DNA of 10,938 bases from Spirogloea muscicola (GCA_009602725.1 WELB01000090.1:424003-434940); one strand, 5' to 3'. Shown: positions 1 through 8,290, numbered from the stretch's first letter. Notes: a model not told the origin generated them from the sequence alone. Numbers and translations are program-made.

Positions 1-32
1 GGCGGCGGAGGCGGCGGCGGCGGCGGCGGCGC
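1..32. repeat. GGC trinucleotide microsatellite in 5' leader
   Basis: Nearly pure GGC repeats (one GGA interruption) open the window and run into a GC-rich leader. Such repeats are common in CpG-rich 5' UTRs and promoters. The array may extend beyond the left edge, so its true length is unknown. Confidence 0.85.
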
Positions 33-78
33 GGCCTTTCGGACCCCGCTCTTAGCCGCGGATGCGTGGCGCCGGGCC

Positions 79-88
79 GCCGCCATGG
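79..88 (+). promoter_or_regulatory. Kozak translation start context
   Basis: GCCGCCATGG is a perfect match to the eukaryotic Kozak consensus and fixes the start at 85. A weaker ATG at 62 (context gcggATGc) lies 23 nt upstream in another frame. Its open frame runs past the main start to 625 on the unspliced sequence, so if it is in the mRNA it would act as an overlapping upstream ORF. Confidence 0.7.
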
Positions 89-408
89 GGCTTGCCGGCG
101 ACGGGCACCCGGGCCCGGGCTTCCCACTGTCGCCCGACGTCTCGCCGCCTCACAGCCACTCCAGCGCCGACGAGGTGGCCGTCTTCCCCTTGGACGGCGA
201 CGCCGATTCTCCGCGGCCTGCCGCGGAGCTCAGCGAGGACCCCAAGGACTTCTGCGGCTCTCCGGGCGGCCCGCTCCACGAGGCGACGACGGCGGAGGCC
301 TTCTCCAGACGGCCGTCTGGCCGATGCCCGGCCGGGTGGAACGGCAGCTGCCGCCGGGACCTCTTCTCCTTCGCCACCTTCCGAGACCTCTGCGACTCGT
401 GCGAGCTG
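85..408 (+). CDS. First coding exon of a Cys-containing protein of unknown family
   Basis: This is a GC-rich frame of 108 codons starting at a perfect Kozak ATG. Residues 1-70 are rich in Pro, Gly, Ser and acidic residues and are probably disordered. Residues 80-108 carry four cysteines (C81, C89 and a C103-x2-C106 pair) around the segment DLFSFATFRDLCDSCEL, which looks like a folded, possibly metal-binding start. The frame would stop at TGA 436-438, but base composition drops sharply after the GTCAGT at 409, so I end the exon at 408 (phase 0). With a 61-nt exon at 6305 and a last exon at 6668 the frame continues into a C-terminal zinc ribbon. I do not recognise the family. The start is well supported, the exon end moderately, and the link to the downstream exons is inference. 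Confidence 0.65.
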
Positions 409-414
409 GTCAGT
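409..414 (+). other. Candidate splice donor of exon 1
   Basis: CTG|GTCAGT follows the last GC-rich codon in phase 0. It coincides with the drop from CpG-rich coding to stop-containing, mixed-composition sequence. GTCAGT is an acceptable but not strong donor. Confidence 0.45.
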
Positions 415-1889
415 GGAATGTTCTCCAGCTCACCTTGAGATTGACCCCAATTGCGCCTGCAACTTGGAACGGGAGTCCTGTGACGCAGGTCGGGTCACAT
501 TGGTACATCTTGTGCGCCTCCACAAGGCGTCGACCTCAGGCATCCCTGCCTTTCAATTGTTGCCGCGGCCCACGGGGCGTGTGCTGTTGGCTACACTTCA
601 GGCATGGGGCACAAGCATCACCTAAAAGTCAAAGAGCACACCGACCAATTGCCCCCCTTTGGACGATGACGATGGTTGGCGTCTCTTGCGAATGCAGGTG
701 CACCACCACGGATCCAGTCAGGATGCCAATTGGTCACGATGCACGCGGCCAAGAGTTGTGGCTGCACGGCAACGGTGAGGTGACCAGCTCTACTTGTTAA
801 TTACCGACAAAGAGGAGCAAATGTCCAATGTCAGAGCACGTCCTTTGTTGGATCATGCCACCCTTCTAGACAGCTTGCTTTCTGAGTTGCAATCAACGTC
901 CTTTACATCAGCAATGCACCACCAGAGTCCTGATAAAACTCAATTGTCCAAGGAAAACACCTGCTATCAACGTCAAGTGCAGCTGACATGCACAGCACGT
1001 TCTGGAAGGGTAGCTGCAGCTGCTTGTTGGACCTTTAGCGGGTTGTCACTGACCAGGTTTGCAGCATGGTCCGAGCTCTCATGGCCTGCTGAAGAGATGG
1101 ACAAAGTTGGAACAGGGCGCAGTTGGAACAGGGTGCAGCAACTGCAGGGCCTGCCAAGAAAACCCTTTCGCTCATGTCTTCACAGCAGATAACCATAGCC
1201 ATCAGCTGAGAGATCATGCTGCTTACAATTGGAAGGAACCATTCATCTGTTCTGCTGCCCTGCTTACCTCAACCAAGGTGGTTCTGTGTCCAGCGGTGTG
1301 AGCATGGAGGAAGCCAAGAGCGTCCTTTGCTGCGTAGAAGCGCCGCGGGGCGAGTGCTCATACTCAATGGAGGTCCTGGCCCACACTGCCCAGGTATCGT
1401 CAGGCCCTTCTGTGTTGCCTTGAGCTAGAACAGGACATGCTACTAATGTCATCACATGGCCTGATGAAGCACTTCATTTTCTATGTAAAGATCAGTGGTA
1501 CTTGCACTGGCTTAGGTTGGTATCATTTGTGCGCACGTGGTTGCTGCCGCATGCCACCTGTGTATAATCTAGCAAACCCAGGCACTGGCCTTTTCGGACT
1601 AATTGAGCTATCGCGCTCTGGCCTCCACAGGAGGAAGACTGGTCCCTTAGCAAGCACTTGTCGACGTGCTTTCGTGTTGCAAAGCATGCAGACAGCCCTT
1701 GTGGCAGCCGTGCCAGTGATCACGACTGCCCTTGTCGCTATGGCTGTTTGCGACAATACCTGAGTAGTCAGTTCCTAAGAGCGGTGAGCCTCATACATGA
1801 CTTGGTCCTTCCTTCCTCCAGTGCCATGCATCGCCTCTGTGACCTGTGTAAACGGATCCTAGAAAGTATACTGTTGCCCAGCCTGCTGA
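415..1889. other. Presumed intron sequence, no gene seen
   Basis: Composition is close to 50% GC with stops in all frames. The short frames here (60-130 codons) have no recognisable domain or consistent protein-like composition. The segment carries the 16-bp tandem duplication at 1105-1136. I read it as the start of a long intron following the exon ending at 408. Confidence 0.5.
1105..1136. repeat. Tandem duplication, 2 x 16 bp
   Basis: AGTTGGAACAGGGCGC is followed at once by AGTTGGAACAGGGTGC, with one mismatch. This is a short local duplication with no evident function. Confidence 0.9.
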
Positions 1890-2474
1890 TGCTGGGCCCT
1901 CCTGCACCAAGCACAGTGTCAAGTCATAGGTGCAGACATCATCATTGTCATTGAAACTACTGACTATCTCACTTGTTGTGGCCAATCTTGTGACGTGATC
2001 AAACAGTTGGAGCAAGATAAGGTCTCCCAAACCTTTGATCGAGGTGGAGGACAACAGTGGGCATGTTTCCACAGTGGCCTTGTTACTCGCGGTGCGGAGG
2101 AGGCTATTCTTGTCATGCTGAAGGCATTCCCCTTTACTAGCATACTCCTCACACCATCTACAAATCGTATGTTACCTCGAATCCTGGAGTGAGATGCCTT
2201 TGCTGTTGATGGCATCAGGTTAAGTATTGTAAAATTTCAGCTGCGCTCTTCTGAGCAGTGCAAACGTCTTAACACTCCTTGTGTGTGGCCATATCACGGA
2301 TACAGCATGATGGGCTTTCTGAACACCCATGGCGCTGGCATCACTACTTACTTGAACGAGAATTGTCGCACGCTGATCACCCCTGGAATGTACCTGGGGC
2401 TCACATGCGCATCCCTGAGAAGGTTGATCTCAGCCTCCTGCCTTGCGACATGGCATTTGTCATATCTTCAGTGA
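1890..2474 (+). pseudogene. Decayed coding-like tract of unknown family
   Basis: One frame is open from 1890 to 2474 (about 194 codons) except for a single in-frame TGA at 2190-2192. In sequence with roughly 50% GC this is longer than expected by chance. The first part includes GADIIIVIETTDYL and a Lys/Gln/Glu-rich stretch after a C-C-x3-C cluster. The part after TGA includes PYHGYSMMGFLNTHGAG. Another frame is open at 2279-2506 (ending near SSVTDIAAGRF), as expected if a frameshift occurred near 2350-2400. No family is recognised. It could be an old transposon remnant, a retained gene fragment or chance; the opposite strand is also partly open here, which weakens the case. Confidence 0.3.
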
Positions 2475-3669
2475 CAGACATTGCAGCAGGAAGATTCTGT
2501 TCATAGCGCATGGGAGGATCGTGACAGACCCCACAGCATGTTGTCCGCTTTTGCTTGAGCTTGAGCACTTGATAATATGATGATGCAAGCAGACCTGCGT
2601 CATGTGCGTCTGTGCCTGTTGCGAGCGTGCTGGCTCTTACTCCCAGCAATCTGAATCATGTTGGCCCTGCCTCCAGGCTTCCTTTTACCAGGCAGCTCCA
2701 GATCTTGTTTACACGCCTCCACCTGGCAACAGAGGCATCCATATTGACCCTAGGGTAATGTCTTCAGCAGGGCGTCTTCATAGAAGGCTCTGGACACCTT
2801 GTGATTGGTCAGCTGCCAAGTACCACTGCTGAGCGTGAGGATAATGTAGACCTATTTGCATGGCCGGTATTCAGTAGGAAAGCTCTCGGCTGTCTCATTG
2901 TTGCAGCTTTTTGAAGAGACTCCCAGTGGATACAAGACTGTCTGCTCGTCTCCGAAGGTTCTTCCCTTGCGATGTTTTGTCCTCAGGCTTGCCTTGTGCC
3001 TGTCGCTGCAAGGCTGGGCTCATGATGGATCAGTCATTTTCATGGGCTAGACGTCTTCACATTGTTGAGCTGCACTCTGGTGTTCCGAGATTGTGATGTC
3101 CATCGCTTGGTCCGGAGAAATAAACCATGCTGCCAAATTTCTCACACCTTGATCTATGACTGCATGACAACTGTCATGAATGCAGGCTGTCATTTCTGCT
3201 CTGGAGAGGATACCATCTTTGCTTGTGAATAACCCCCTGACTGCTGTTCCTTGTTGGCTAGCATCTCGGCCAGCAGATACCATGATTGCCTTCTCTCAGG
3301 TAGGTGACGGCCTGTCCTTGAGCAGTAGTGACTAAAGGGTCTATATCAAGCAGGGGAAAGGAAGAGCCAGTTGATCTTGCCCCTAACATCATAGTGTGTC
3401 TACGTACTTGGACCTGACTTTGTCCAATCACTGGATGCACGTGAATTGTAGAGCCAAATGTGGATTTTCAAAGCGTGCAGCATGCCCCATATAATAGCAA
3501 CATCTTGGCTGTTATCGTGGTGCTTTTTATTGGATTCTCAGCCTCACGTGACATTCTGGATACATGCAGTTTTTGCTTCCTCTGAAGCTGGAGCCAACCA
3601 CTGACACAACGCATTTTGCCCTCCTCGTTGAGGCTGAGAGAACCACAGTGAGGTACACAAGACAGATAG
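2475..3669. other. Presumed intron sequence, no gene seen
   Basis: Only short frames of 60-90 codons occur and none has a recognisable motif. An acceptor-like pyrimidine tract (tgttttgtcctcag) ends at 2986, and a donor-like CAG|GTAGGT lies at about 3299-3305, but no open frame with matching phase connects them convincingly. Confidence 0.45.
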
Positions 3670-4947
3670 ATGCTGGCCTTAAGTATACCTGCTATTAGAT
3701 CACTTGATGATAATTGTTGTGCCTTAGAAGTCAATCATAGAGACAGTTGCTTGCTCTTAGTAACTCACCTGACGACGCTGACATTTGCAATTGGTCATGC
3801 TGACAGCGATATGACATATCAAGGCATGCGTATACTTTCTCTCGAGGAGGCCTACATCGGAGCCCGAGCAGTGATGCCAGTGTATCAGCCATGGTTGGCA
3901 CGGCCAATTTTGGATACAGGAGCTAAACAATACACTGGCGTCAGACGGCACGAGCGCCCAACTCTGCACAGACGGTGCGTCAGCCGCACGCCTGATCGCA
4001 AGGCAGCGTATGCGAAGCAGGCATGTTTGGAGGACACTCAACGGCCTTGTACATACAAGGAGCAAGAGCAGATTCTGGAGGAGTCTCTTGCGCACTTCGG
4101 CATATCTTCCCCACCTGATGAGGCGCCCTCCTTGGCGCTAAGGTCGAGACACAGAGATGCGCAGGTACTGGCTACTCAAAGTCACGGGGCCGCGACGACA
4201 CAGGCATTGGTAGGAGAGGGTGGGAGTGAGCCATCAGCTGACCAATCTCATAAAAGAAACTGTCAGGGCAATGAGGACCGACACGATGCTTCTGCAGTAC
4301 TCGGCATAGGCCTTGAGCCTGGCTTCGAGAGCAGGAGGTCTGATGCAGGCAGGCTCAGCTTGCCTGTCCACATCCCAACAAGCTTCTGGAGCTCATCGCC
4401 ACCCAGCACCCGCTTCGTGTCATCCCATGTCTCCAGCAATGGGTCACTGCAGAGCTCGTGGAGCAACACCACCCACTCGTCCTCGGGGGCAGCTCTGGAC
4501 GCTTCTCTCCGCCACCACCCGTTCTTCTCGAGCAAGCAGCTGCCCCGCTCCTCCTCCTGCTACCATGGCGACGGGCCACCTCTCAAGGCCTGTGGATCAA
4601 TCCACTCGTCATCTGTCCCGTGCTCCTGCAGGGCAAGTCAAAGCGCGCTGATGGGCACCCTGGCAAGCAGTCGTCCAACCGTCAGGCCAGCTCCTTCTAA
4701 GGGTGACAATCACCAAAATGGCAACTTGGCCATGCAAGATCATGCACATTATACTGCGCTGAAGCCTGCCCCCCTTGGCCATGTGCGGTCTCAGCTGCTC
4801 AACGACCTCGATATACACCGTCAGGTGAGGCCCGTAAGCTTCGTGGCAACATCTGCTTTTGCCCTTCTCTACACTGCTTGTCATACAAGAAGACCTTGTA
4901 AGAAGGGTCTCCTCCATAATGTAGTGCTGTCCGTAAACACTTGCTAG
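3670..4947 (+). CDS. Long open frame, candidate internal exon or nested gene
   Basis: A stop-free frame of 425 codons, the longest in the window and far beyond chance at this base composition. The first codon, ATG, directly follows a TAG, so the ATG may be fortuitous. Codons 60-215 look like ordinary protein, with a charged stretch around YKEQEQILEESLAHFGI. Codons 220-350 are Ser, His and Pro rich and probably disordered. A pyrimidine-rich acceptor (actttctctcgag) ends at 3846 and a strong donor, CAG|GTGAGG, begins at 4825. Together they would give a 978-nt exon, 3847-4824, with phase 0 at both ends, compatible with the exon ending at 408 and the one starting at 6305. No domain is recognised. 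Alternatives are a retained single-exon gene or a recent insertion. An FF-like reading on the opposite strand (4535-4263) competes for part of the tract. Confidence 0.4.
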   Translation: MLALSIPAIRSLDDNCCALEVNHRDSCLLLVTHLTTLTFAIGHADSDMTYQGMRILSLEEAYIGARAVMPVYQPWLARPILDTGAKQYTGVRRHERPTLHRRCVSRTPDRKAAYAKQACLEDTQRPCTYKEQEQILEESLAHFGISSPPDEAPSLALRSRHRDAQVLATQSHGAATTQALVGEGGSEPSADQSHKRNCQGNEDRHDASAVLGIGLEPGFESRRSDAGRLSLPVHIPTSFWSSSPPSTRFVSSHVSSNGSLQSSWSNTTHSSSGAALDASLRHHPFFSSKQLPRSSSCYHGDGPPLKACGSIHSSSVPCSCRASQSALMGTLASSRPTVRPAPSKGDNHQNGNLAMQDHAHYTALKPAPLGHVRSQLLNDLDIHRQVRPVSFVATSAFALLYTACHTRRPCKKGLLHNVVLSVNTC

Positions 4948-5322
4948 GGTTGACTAAAGCCATGATGTCGTTTGCAATCGGCCATTGTGTGACGTGGAAG
5001 TACAAACTACAACCATGCCAGGAAGAGCCGATGAGTGATTGCCCGAGGCAAGACCATGCTTGTGCATGCTAACTCGTTATACTCTAATGTTTCGTGGCAG
5101 CTTGCTCATTCAAATGAGCTGGATCACCATGAGGACGATGGTGAGCAAATCGTGGAGTGCAGTATATTGCATCAAGCCTTACTGCAGGCCTCTTGTGCAA
5201 CATTGATAACACCTGCTGCGTCAAGCAGCATTCTGCATCACAGATTGATATTAAAAAACTAGTGACAATCATTCCAAGCTGAAGCACGAACATGACTACT
5301 TCCACAACAGACTGGCTGGTCG
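4948..5322. other. Presumed intron sequence, no gene seen
   Basis: Short frames only, the longest about 75 codons, with no recognisable motif. Confidence 0.45.
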
Positions 5323-5946
5323 TTGTACCATCCTGGACATAGCCGAGAGGCTATGTGTTGGGCTCAGCTGGCTGACCACATTGGAGAGGGTTGTTTTGCA
5401 GGCTTGAACCAGTACCCCAGCTCGGACAGGCCTTCTCTGAGGGAGATCAAGTCAATGTACTTCTTAAGCAGCCCTTCCACAGGACCCCGAGGTGGTGAAG
5501 TAGGGCAATCCTCTGCAGAATCCGAAGACTGGCAAGAGGAGTCTCCTTCGTATGGGACAGTACCCATATCAAGCAGCTCCTATCACCCTTCAAGTGTGCA
5601 CAATCACATATGGGAAACACAAGGAGCAGAGCATTGGTCTTTCGATAGCCCAGGCGTCAATTGTCTCCCAGCTGAGGTGGGCAGCGACTCAAAGAAACGT
5701 GATGAGTACATTGAGTTTACACCTGCAGACGACGCCTGTCCCAAGATTAATATCTCTCAGCTACCCCCAAGGTGTGTGCAACACATTCTATCCACAGATG
5801 TAACTCGTGTTGTTCTGCTTTCCAGTATTTGCATATTCATCTTGGTGTGCACACTCGTTTGCACCACATCTGTGCTATTTACTCATGATCTGGATTCTGT
5901 TTATCGTTGCAAGAGACAAATACCAATATCAGCATCTCCCAATTGA
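5323..5946 (+). CDS. Open frame with one predicted membrane helix, candidate exon
   Basis: A 207-codon open frame ending at TGA. Residues 35-155 are Ser, Glu and Pro rich and probably disordered. Residues about 163-186 (VVLLSSICIFILVCTLVC and following) form one strong hydrophobic segment. A short tail with the basic cluster RCKR follows, as in a single-pass or C-terminally anchored membrane protein. A good acceptor, ttgttttgcag, ends at 5401 inside the frame, so the true exon may begin at 5402 rather than at the ATG 5323. No family is recognised. It could be an alternative terminal exon of the surrounding gene, a separate small gene, or a decayed remnant. Its length is only moderately unlikely by chance. 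Confidence 0.3.
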   Translation: MYHPGHSREAMCWAQLADHIGEGCFAGLNQYPSSDRPSLREIKSMYFLSSPSTGPRGGEVGQSSAESEDWQEESPSYGTVPISSSSYHPSSVHNHIWETQGAEHWSFDSPGVNCLPAEVGSDSKKRDEYIEFTPADDACPKINISQLPPRCVQHILSTDVTRVVLLSSICIFILVCTLVCTTSVLFTHDLDSVYRCKRQIPISASPN

Positions 5947-6304
5947 GGTAGACCATCAAGTATTGTAAATCACAACTTTGAGCACCGACTTTGTAAGACT
6001 GAATCTTAGACTCTGAAAGCTGTCATCTTCTTCCACCTGCTGCTGCTACAGATTTGTTGCTGACTTCTTGGCAGGCGACACTCACAGTGGAGAGTTGTGA
6101 GTCTTCTCATCATGCTGACAAGCGGTTGCCTCTCCTTTATGTACAAAGCCTCAAGGAATTACGTAGTCCACATACTTCCTGTATTGTTGTATGGAGTTTG
6201 CCTTCTAAGCAAATAAGGCGCAGGTCCTTTGTCTCCGCCAATACAAAGTAGTAATGTCTCAGCACTTACATATCATGGTCTCTGTATTTCTCGCGCTTGA
6301 GCAG
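5947..6304. other. Presumed intron sequence with acceptor tract at its end
   Basis: No frame of note. It ends in a pyrimidine-rich stretch, tctgtatttctcgcgcttgag, followed by CAG at 6302-6304, a plausible 3' splice site with a second AG three bases upstream (6300-6301). Confidence 0.4.
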
Positions 6305-6365
6305 AGTGGCAGAGCAGCATGCAGAGCACTGCTTTGGGAGATATGGCCTTGTGGCCAGAACATTG
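6305..6365 (+). CDS. Candidate 61-nt internal exon
   Basis: This segment is bounded by a pyrimidine-rich acceptor ending in CAG at 6304 and a strong donor, ATTG|GTGAGG, at 6366. Its length (20 codons plus 1 nt) converts the phase-0 end of the exon at 408 into phase 1, which is what the acceptor at 6667 needs. The other nearby AG starts (6313, 6318, 6325) break the frame. Using the AG at 6301 instead would add one Gln and keep frame. In this phase it reads SGRAACRALLWEIWPCGQNI followed by a split Ala codon, adding two cysteines. The same DNA read in another frame is the start of the GRF-like tract at 6330-6440, so the two readings are rivals. Confidence 0.35.
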
Positions 6366-6440
6366 GTGAGGGAGAATAAGAATCACCCGGGCAAGTGGTT
6401 CTGTATAGTCGAGTTCTCATACTGGATAGATGACATCATC
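6330..6440 (+). pseudogene. Degenerate GRF-type zinc-finger-like tract
   Basis: In the frame open from 6297 to 6773 the protein contains CFGRYGLVARTLV, then NHPGKWFC, then FSYWIDD. Spacing and residues resemble the zf-GRF family, a nucleic-acid-binding finger with a CxCG start, an N-x-G-R/K-x-F centre and an FF-x-W-x-D end. Two of the four expected zinc ligands are missing: the second Cys of CxC is not present, and there is no Cys before the final aromatic segment. I therefore call it broken. The open frame has no ATG near its left end and continues through to 6773, overlapping the last exon in another frame. It could be a chance resemblance. Confidence 0.3.
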
Positions 6441-6502
6441 AGGATGCGCCTCGTGGCAGGGGAACAAATTAGGTTTCAGAATTACTACGGTGAGCACCTG
6501 AC

Positions 6503-6528
6503 AGACAAGCACGACTTTGTGCTTGTCT
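6503..6528. repeat. Perfect 10-bp inverted repeat, 6-nt loop
   Basis: AGACAAGCAC and GTGCTTGTCT flank GACTTT. It lies in presumed intron sequence between the candidate exons at 6305 and 6668. No T-run follows and no function is evident. Confidence 0.85.
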
Positions 6529-6667
6529 TGCAAAGACCAAACGTCCTGTGCAAGCACTTGTATTGTATGTCAGCATCACCTTCTTATAACATGAATAAGT
6601 CACCCTCAAGGAAAATAATCATAGATAATGTACCTGTACCTGATCTTCAGCACTTCTATCCACGCAG

Positions 6668-7074
6668 CTGGCGAAGATGTGTGCATTCGACGACACAGAG
6701 ACAAGCAGAGCAAGGCAGCAAGGGGGCAGGCAGCAGTTGCAGGAGGCTCGGGAGGCCTGCACTGCAGGCCTGACTGGAAGTATACAGGCACTGATACAAG
6801 AGCCGGGAAGCCGCTGTATAAGGGTCCTTGCACAGTCTGCGGCAAGGAGTCCACTGTGCCTTTCAAGCCAGTCATCAATGGGCAGCCGCCAAGGTGCCGC
6901 AACTGCTTGCCTCCCGTCTCTTCCCCTGGGCTTCCACCGGAAACCTCCGCTACAGCCGCCATCATTCAGGGCCTTCTGGCTGCGGGCTCAGCTCCTTCAT
7001 ATTCTCCAACCCAGTATCCCACATACCAGATGGACGCGACCATGCTGCACTACCATCAAGAGCAAGACCTCTGA
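6668..7074 (+). CDS. Probable last exon encoding a C-terminal zinc ribbon
   Basis: An open frame preceded by a pyrimidine-rich acceptor (cttctatccacgcag) ending at 6667 and closed by TGA at 7072-7074. A basic, Ala/Gly-rich segment leads to DWKYTGTDTRAGKPLYKGPC. Next comes a compact zinc ribbon with cysteines at 6829, 6838, 6895 and 6904 (C-x2-CG...C-x2-C) and the core VPFKP between the pairs. This is the same layout as the small bacterial and eukaryotic CxxC zinc ribbons that read CxxCG...VPFxP...CRxC. About 55 residues rich in Pro, Ser, Ala and Tyr form the tail. Such ribbons bind zinc and often nucleic acid or partner proteins; the exact role is not known to me. The exon starts in phase 1 and fits the 61-nt exon at 6305. 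The ribbon is clearly seen; the splice link is inferred. Confidence 0.6.
6753..6771. repeat. 19-bp near-perfect palindrome inside the last exon
   Basis: AGGCCTGCA and TGCAGGCCT are separated by a single C. It lies in the coding stretch just upstream of the zinc ribbon (Gly-Gly-Leu-His-Cys-Arg-Pro). It could be a strong local hairpin in the RNA or simply reflect codon content. Confidence 0.85.
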
Positions 7075-8059
7075 CTTTAGATTGCTCATCGGGTCAGGAT
7101 GCCTACAACTCTCCTTGGCATGGGCTGTGCTTGGTTTTCATTTTTGCTGTTGAGGACGCTGGCCGGAGTAGCTTCCTCGCTGGCATTTGCTGCACGCACT
7201 ATCAGGTGGAAGTATAGGCCACGTGCTGCCCTAAGGGCTGGGGCTTCGTCGTAGGCTTATGGCCACCCGCATTTGATGGGCTTTCACTGAGAGGCCTCCT
7301 TGTAGCGGATTTGTAGAGTACTAGAGATAGTTTGTGGATGGTCGCCTCGGTCAGCCACGAGCATTGACAGCGACGAATGCTTGCAATGGCAAGGCCCCTG
7401 AGGGCCGTCGTTCCTTTTATACGGCGGGCTCTGGACCGCCAGGGCACCGTGCTTTCTTGTTCACCGTTGGCCTCCTGTTTGCTGTGCCATCACTTCAGCT
7501 GCTCTACCTGGAGTAGCTGTCCGCTGCAACCCAGTCCTGTCCTCGCTGACAGCCAGCAGCCGTGGTTGAGCCTTCGCCAACTGGACTATGTGTTCATTGC
7601 AGCATAGAGCTGGCACTGCCACCATTCGTGTTGCTTGCTTATGGATTGATAGCTGTACTTCATGTTGCCTTTGCCCACTGTAGGGCTAAGGCACAGCAAT
7701 TTTAGGTGCAATGCATACATAGTTGACTGCGTGCAGCTGCAGTGCCAACTACTCGGAAGAAGCTGCAGGTGACAAAAGATGCAGTTGCCGTAGTTGGTCT
7801 TAGTGATTTGCTGTGCAGTCACACAGGCTTTCTTCTCATTCTTTCATATTTGAACCTGTGTTGGCCAAGGGCTTGGCCAACTTTCTTACGCGGGTTCCAT
7901 TACTTTCAAGCATTTCTGAGCACTGAGTCATGATTGGTACAGTGGCTGTTTGTTGCCTGAAAACACACCTATTCTTAAGAGGGTCATGGAGATTGCGGCC
8001 GCCTAGATGAAGTCGTTTCCCTCGCCATCATTAGAAGGTCTGGTGCTTGCTGGTGCTAG
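7075..8059. other. 3' UTR / intergenic sequence, no gene seen
   Basis: It follows the TGA at 7074. Only short frames (60-81 codons) occur, none with a recognisable domain. No AATAAA lies close downstream of the stop; the nearest is at 8834-8839, some 1.76 kb away, so the mRNA end cannot be placed. No retroelement homology to the right-hand fragments was detected by eye before about 8060. Confidence 0.5.
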
Positions 8060-8290
8060 TGCTCACAGCCACCAGTCAATCTGGCCGCGCTTTCTCTTGC
8101 GGCTCTCACTTAGATTGCAGCGCTCGCAAGCATTGGCTCTTCATCAACGTGCAGGGCGCGCTTTAAGTCAGGCCTCCGGCTTTCGTGGCGGCGCTCCAGC
8201 TCCCCAAGTCAGCTTGTCGGATTTGTGTGCTCACCCGTGGGTACTGATGTCACCTTAGGCACCTTGGTTTCGGCTTCCGTATTATGTAGC
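8060..8290 (+). mobile_element. Retroelement fragment C: C-terminal helix and 3' UTR only
   Basis: A reading on the + strand contains LQRSQALALHQRAGRAL (about 8115-8166), which matches LQRAQASALHQKAGRAL on the - strand of fragment A (about 9562-9512). The similarity continues at the nucleotide level into the 3' flank: SDLCAH here against SDLYVL there, both followed by a CCCGTGG core, and further on a shared TTATGTAG. So this is the extreme 3' end of the same element family, inverted relative to fragment A and much more diverged than the A/B pair. The nuclease and zinc knuckle are absent. The 5' limit is uncertain by some tens of bases and no target-site duplication was found. Confidence 0.6.

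Noticed and set aside
66-800. Frames of 187 and 244 codons across the first exon (62-625 and 66-800)
   Set aside because: Off-frame readings of a GC-rich exon, with long Arg/Pro/Ala runs typical of shadow translation and no Kozak context; the 66 start is not an ATG.
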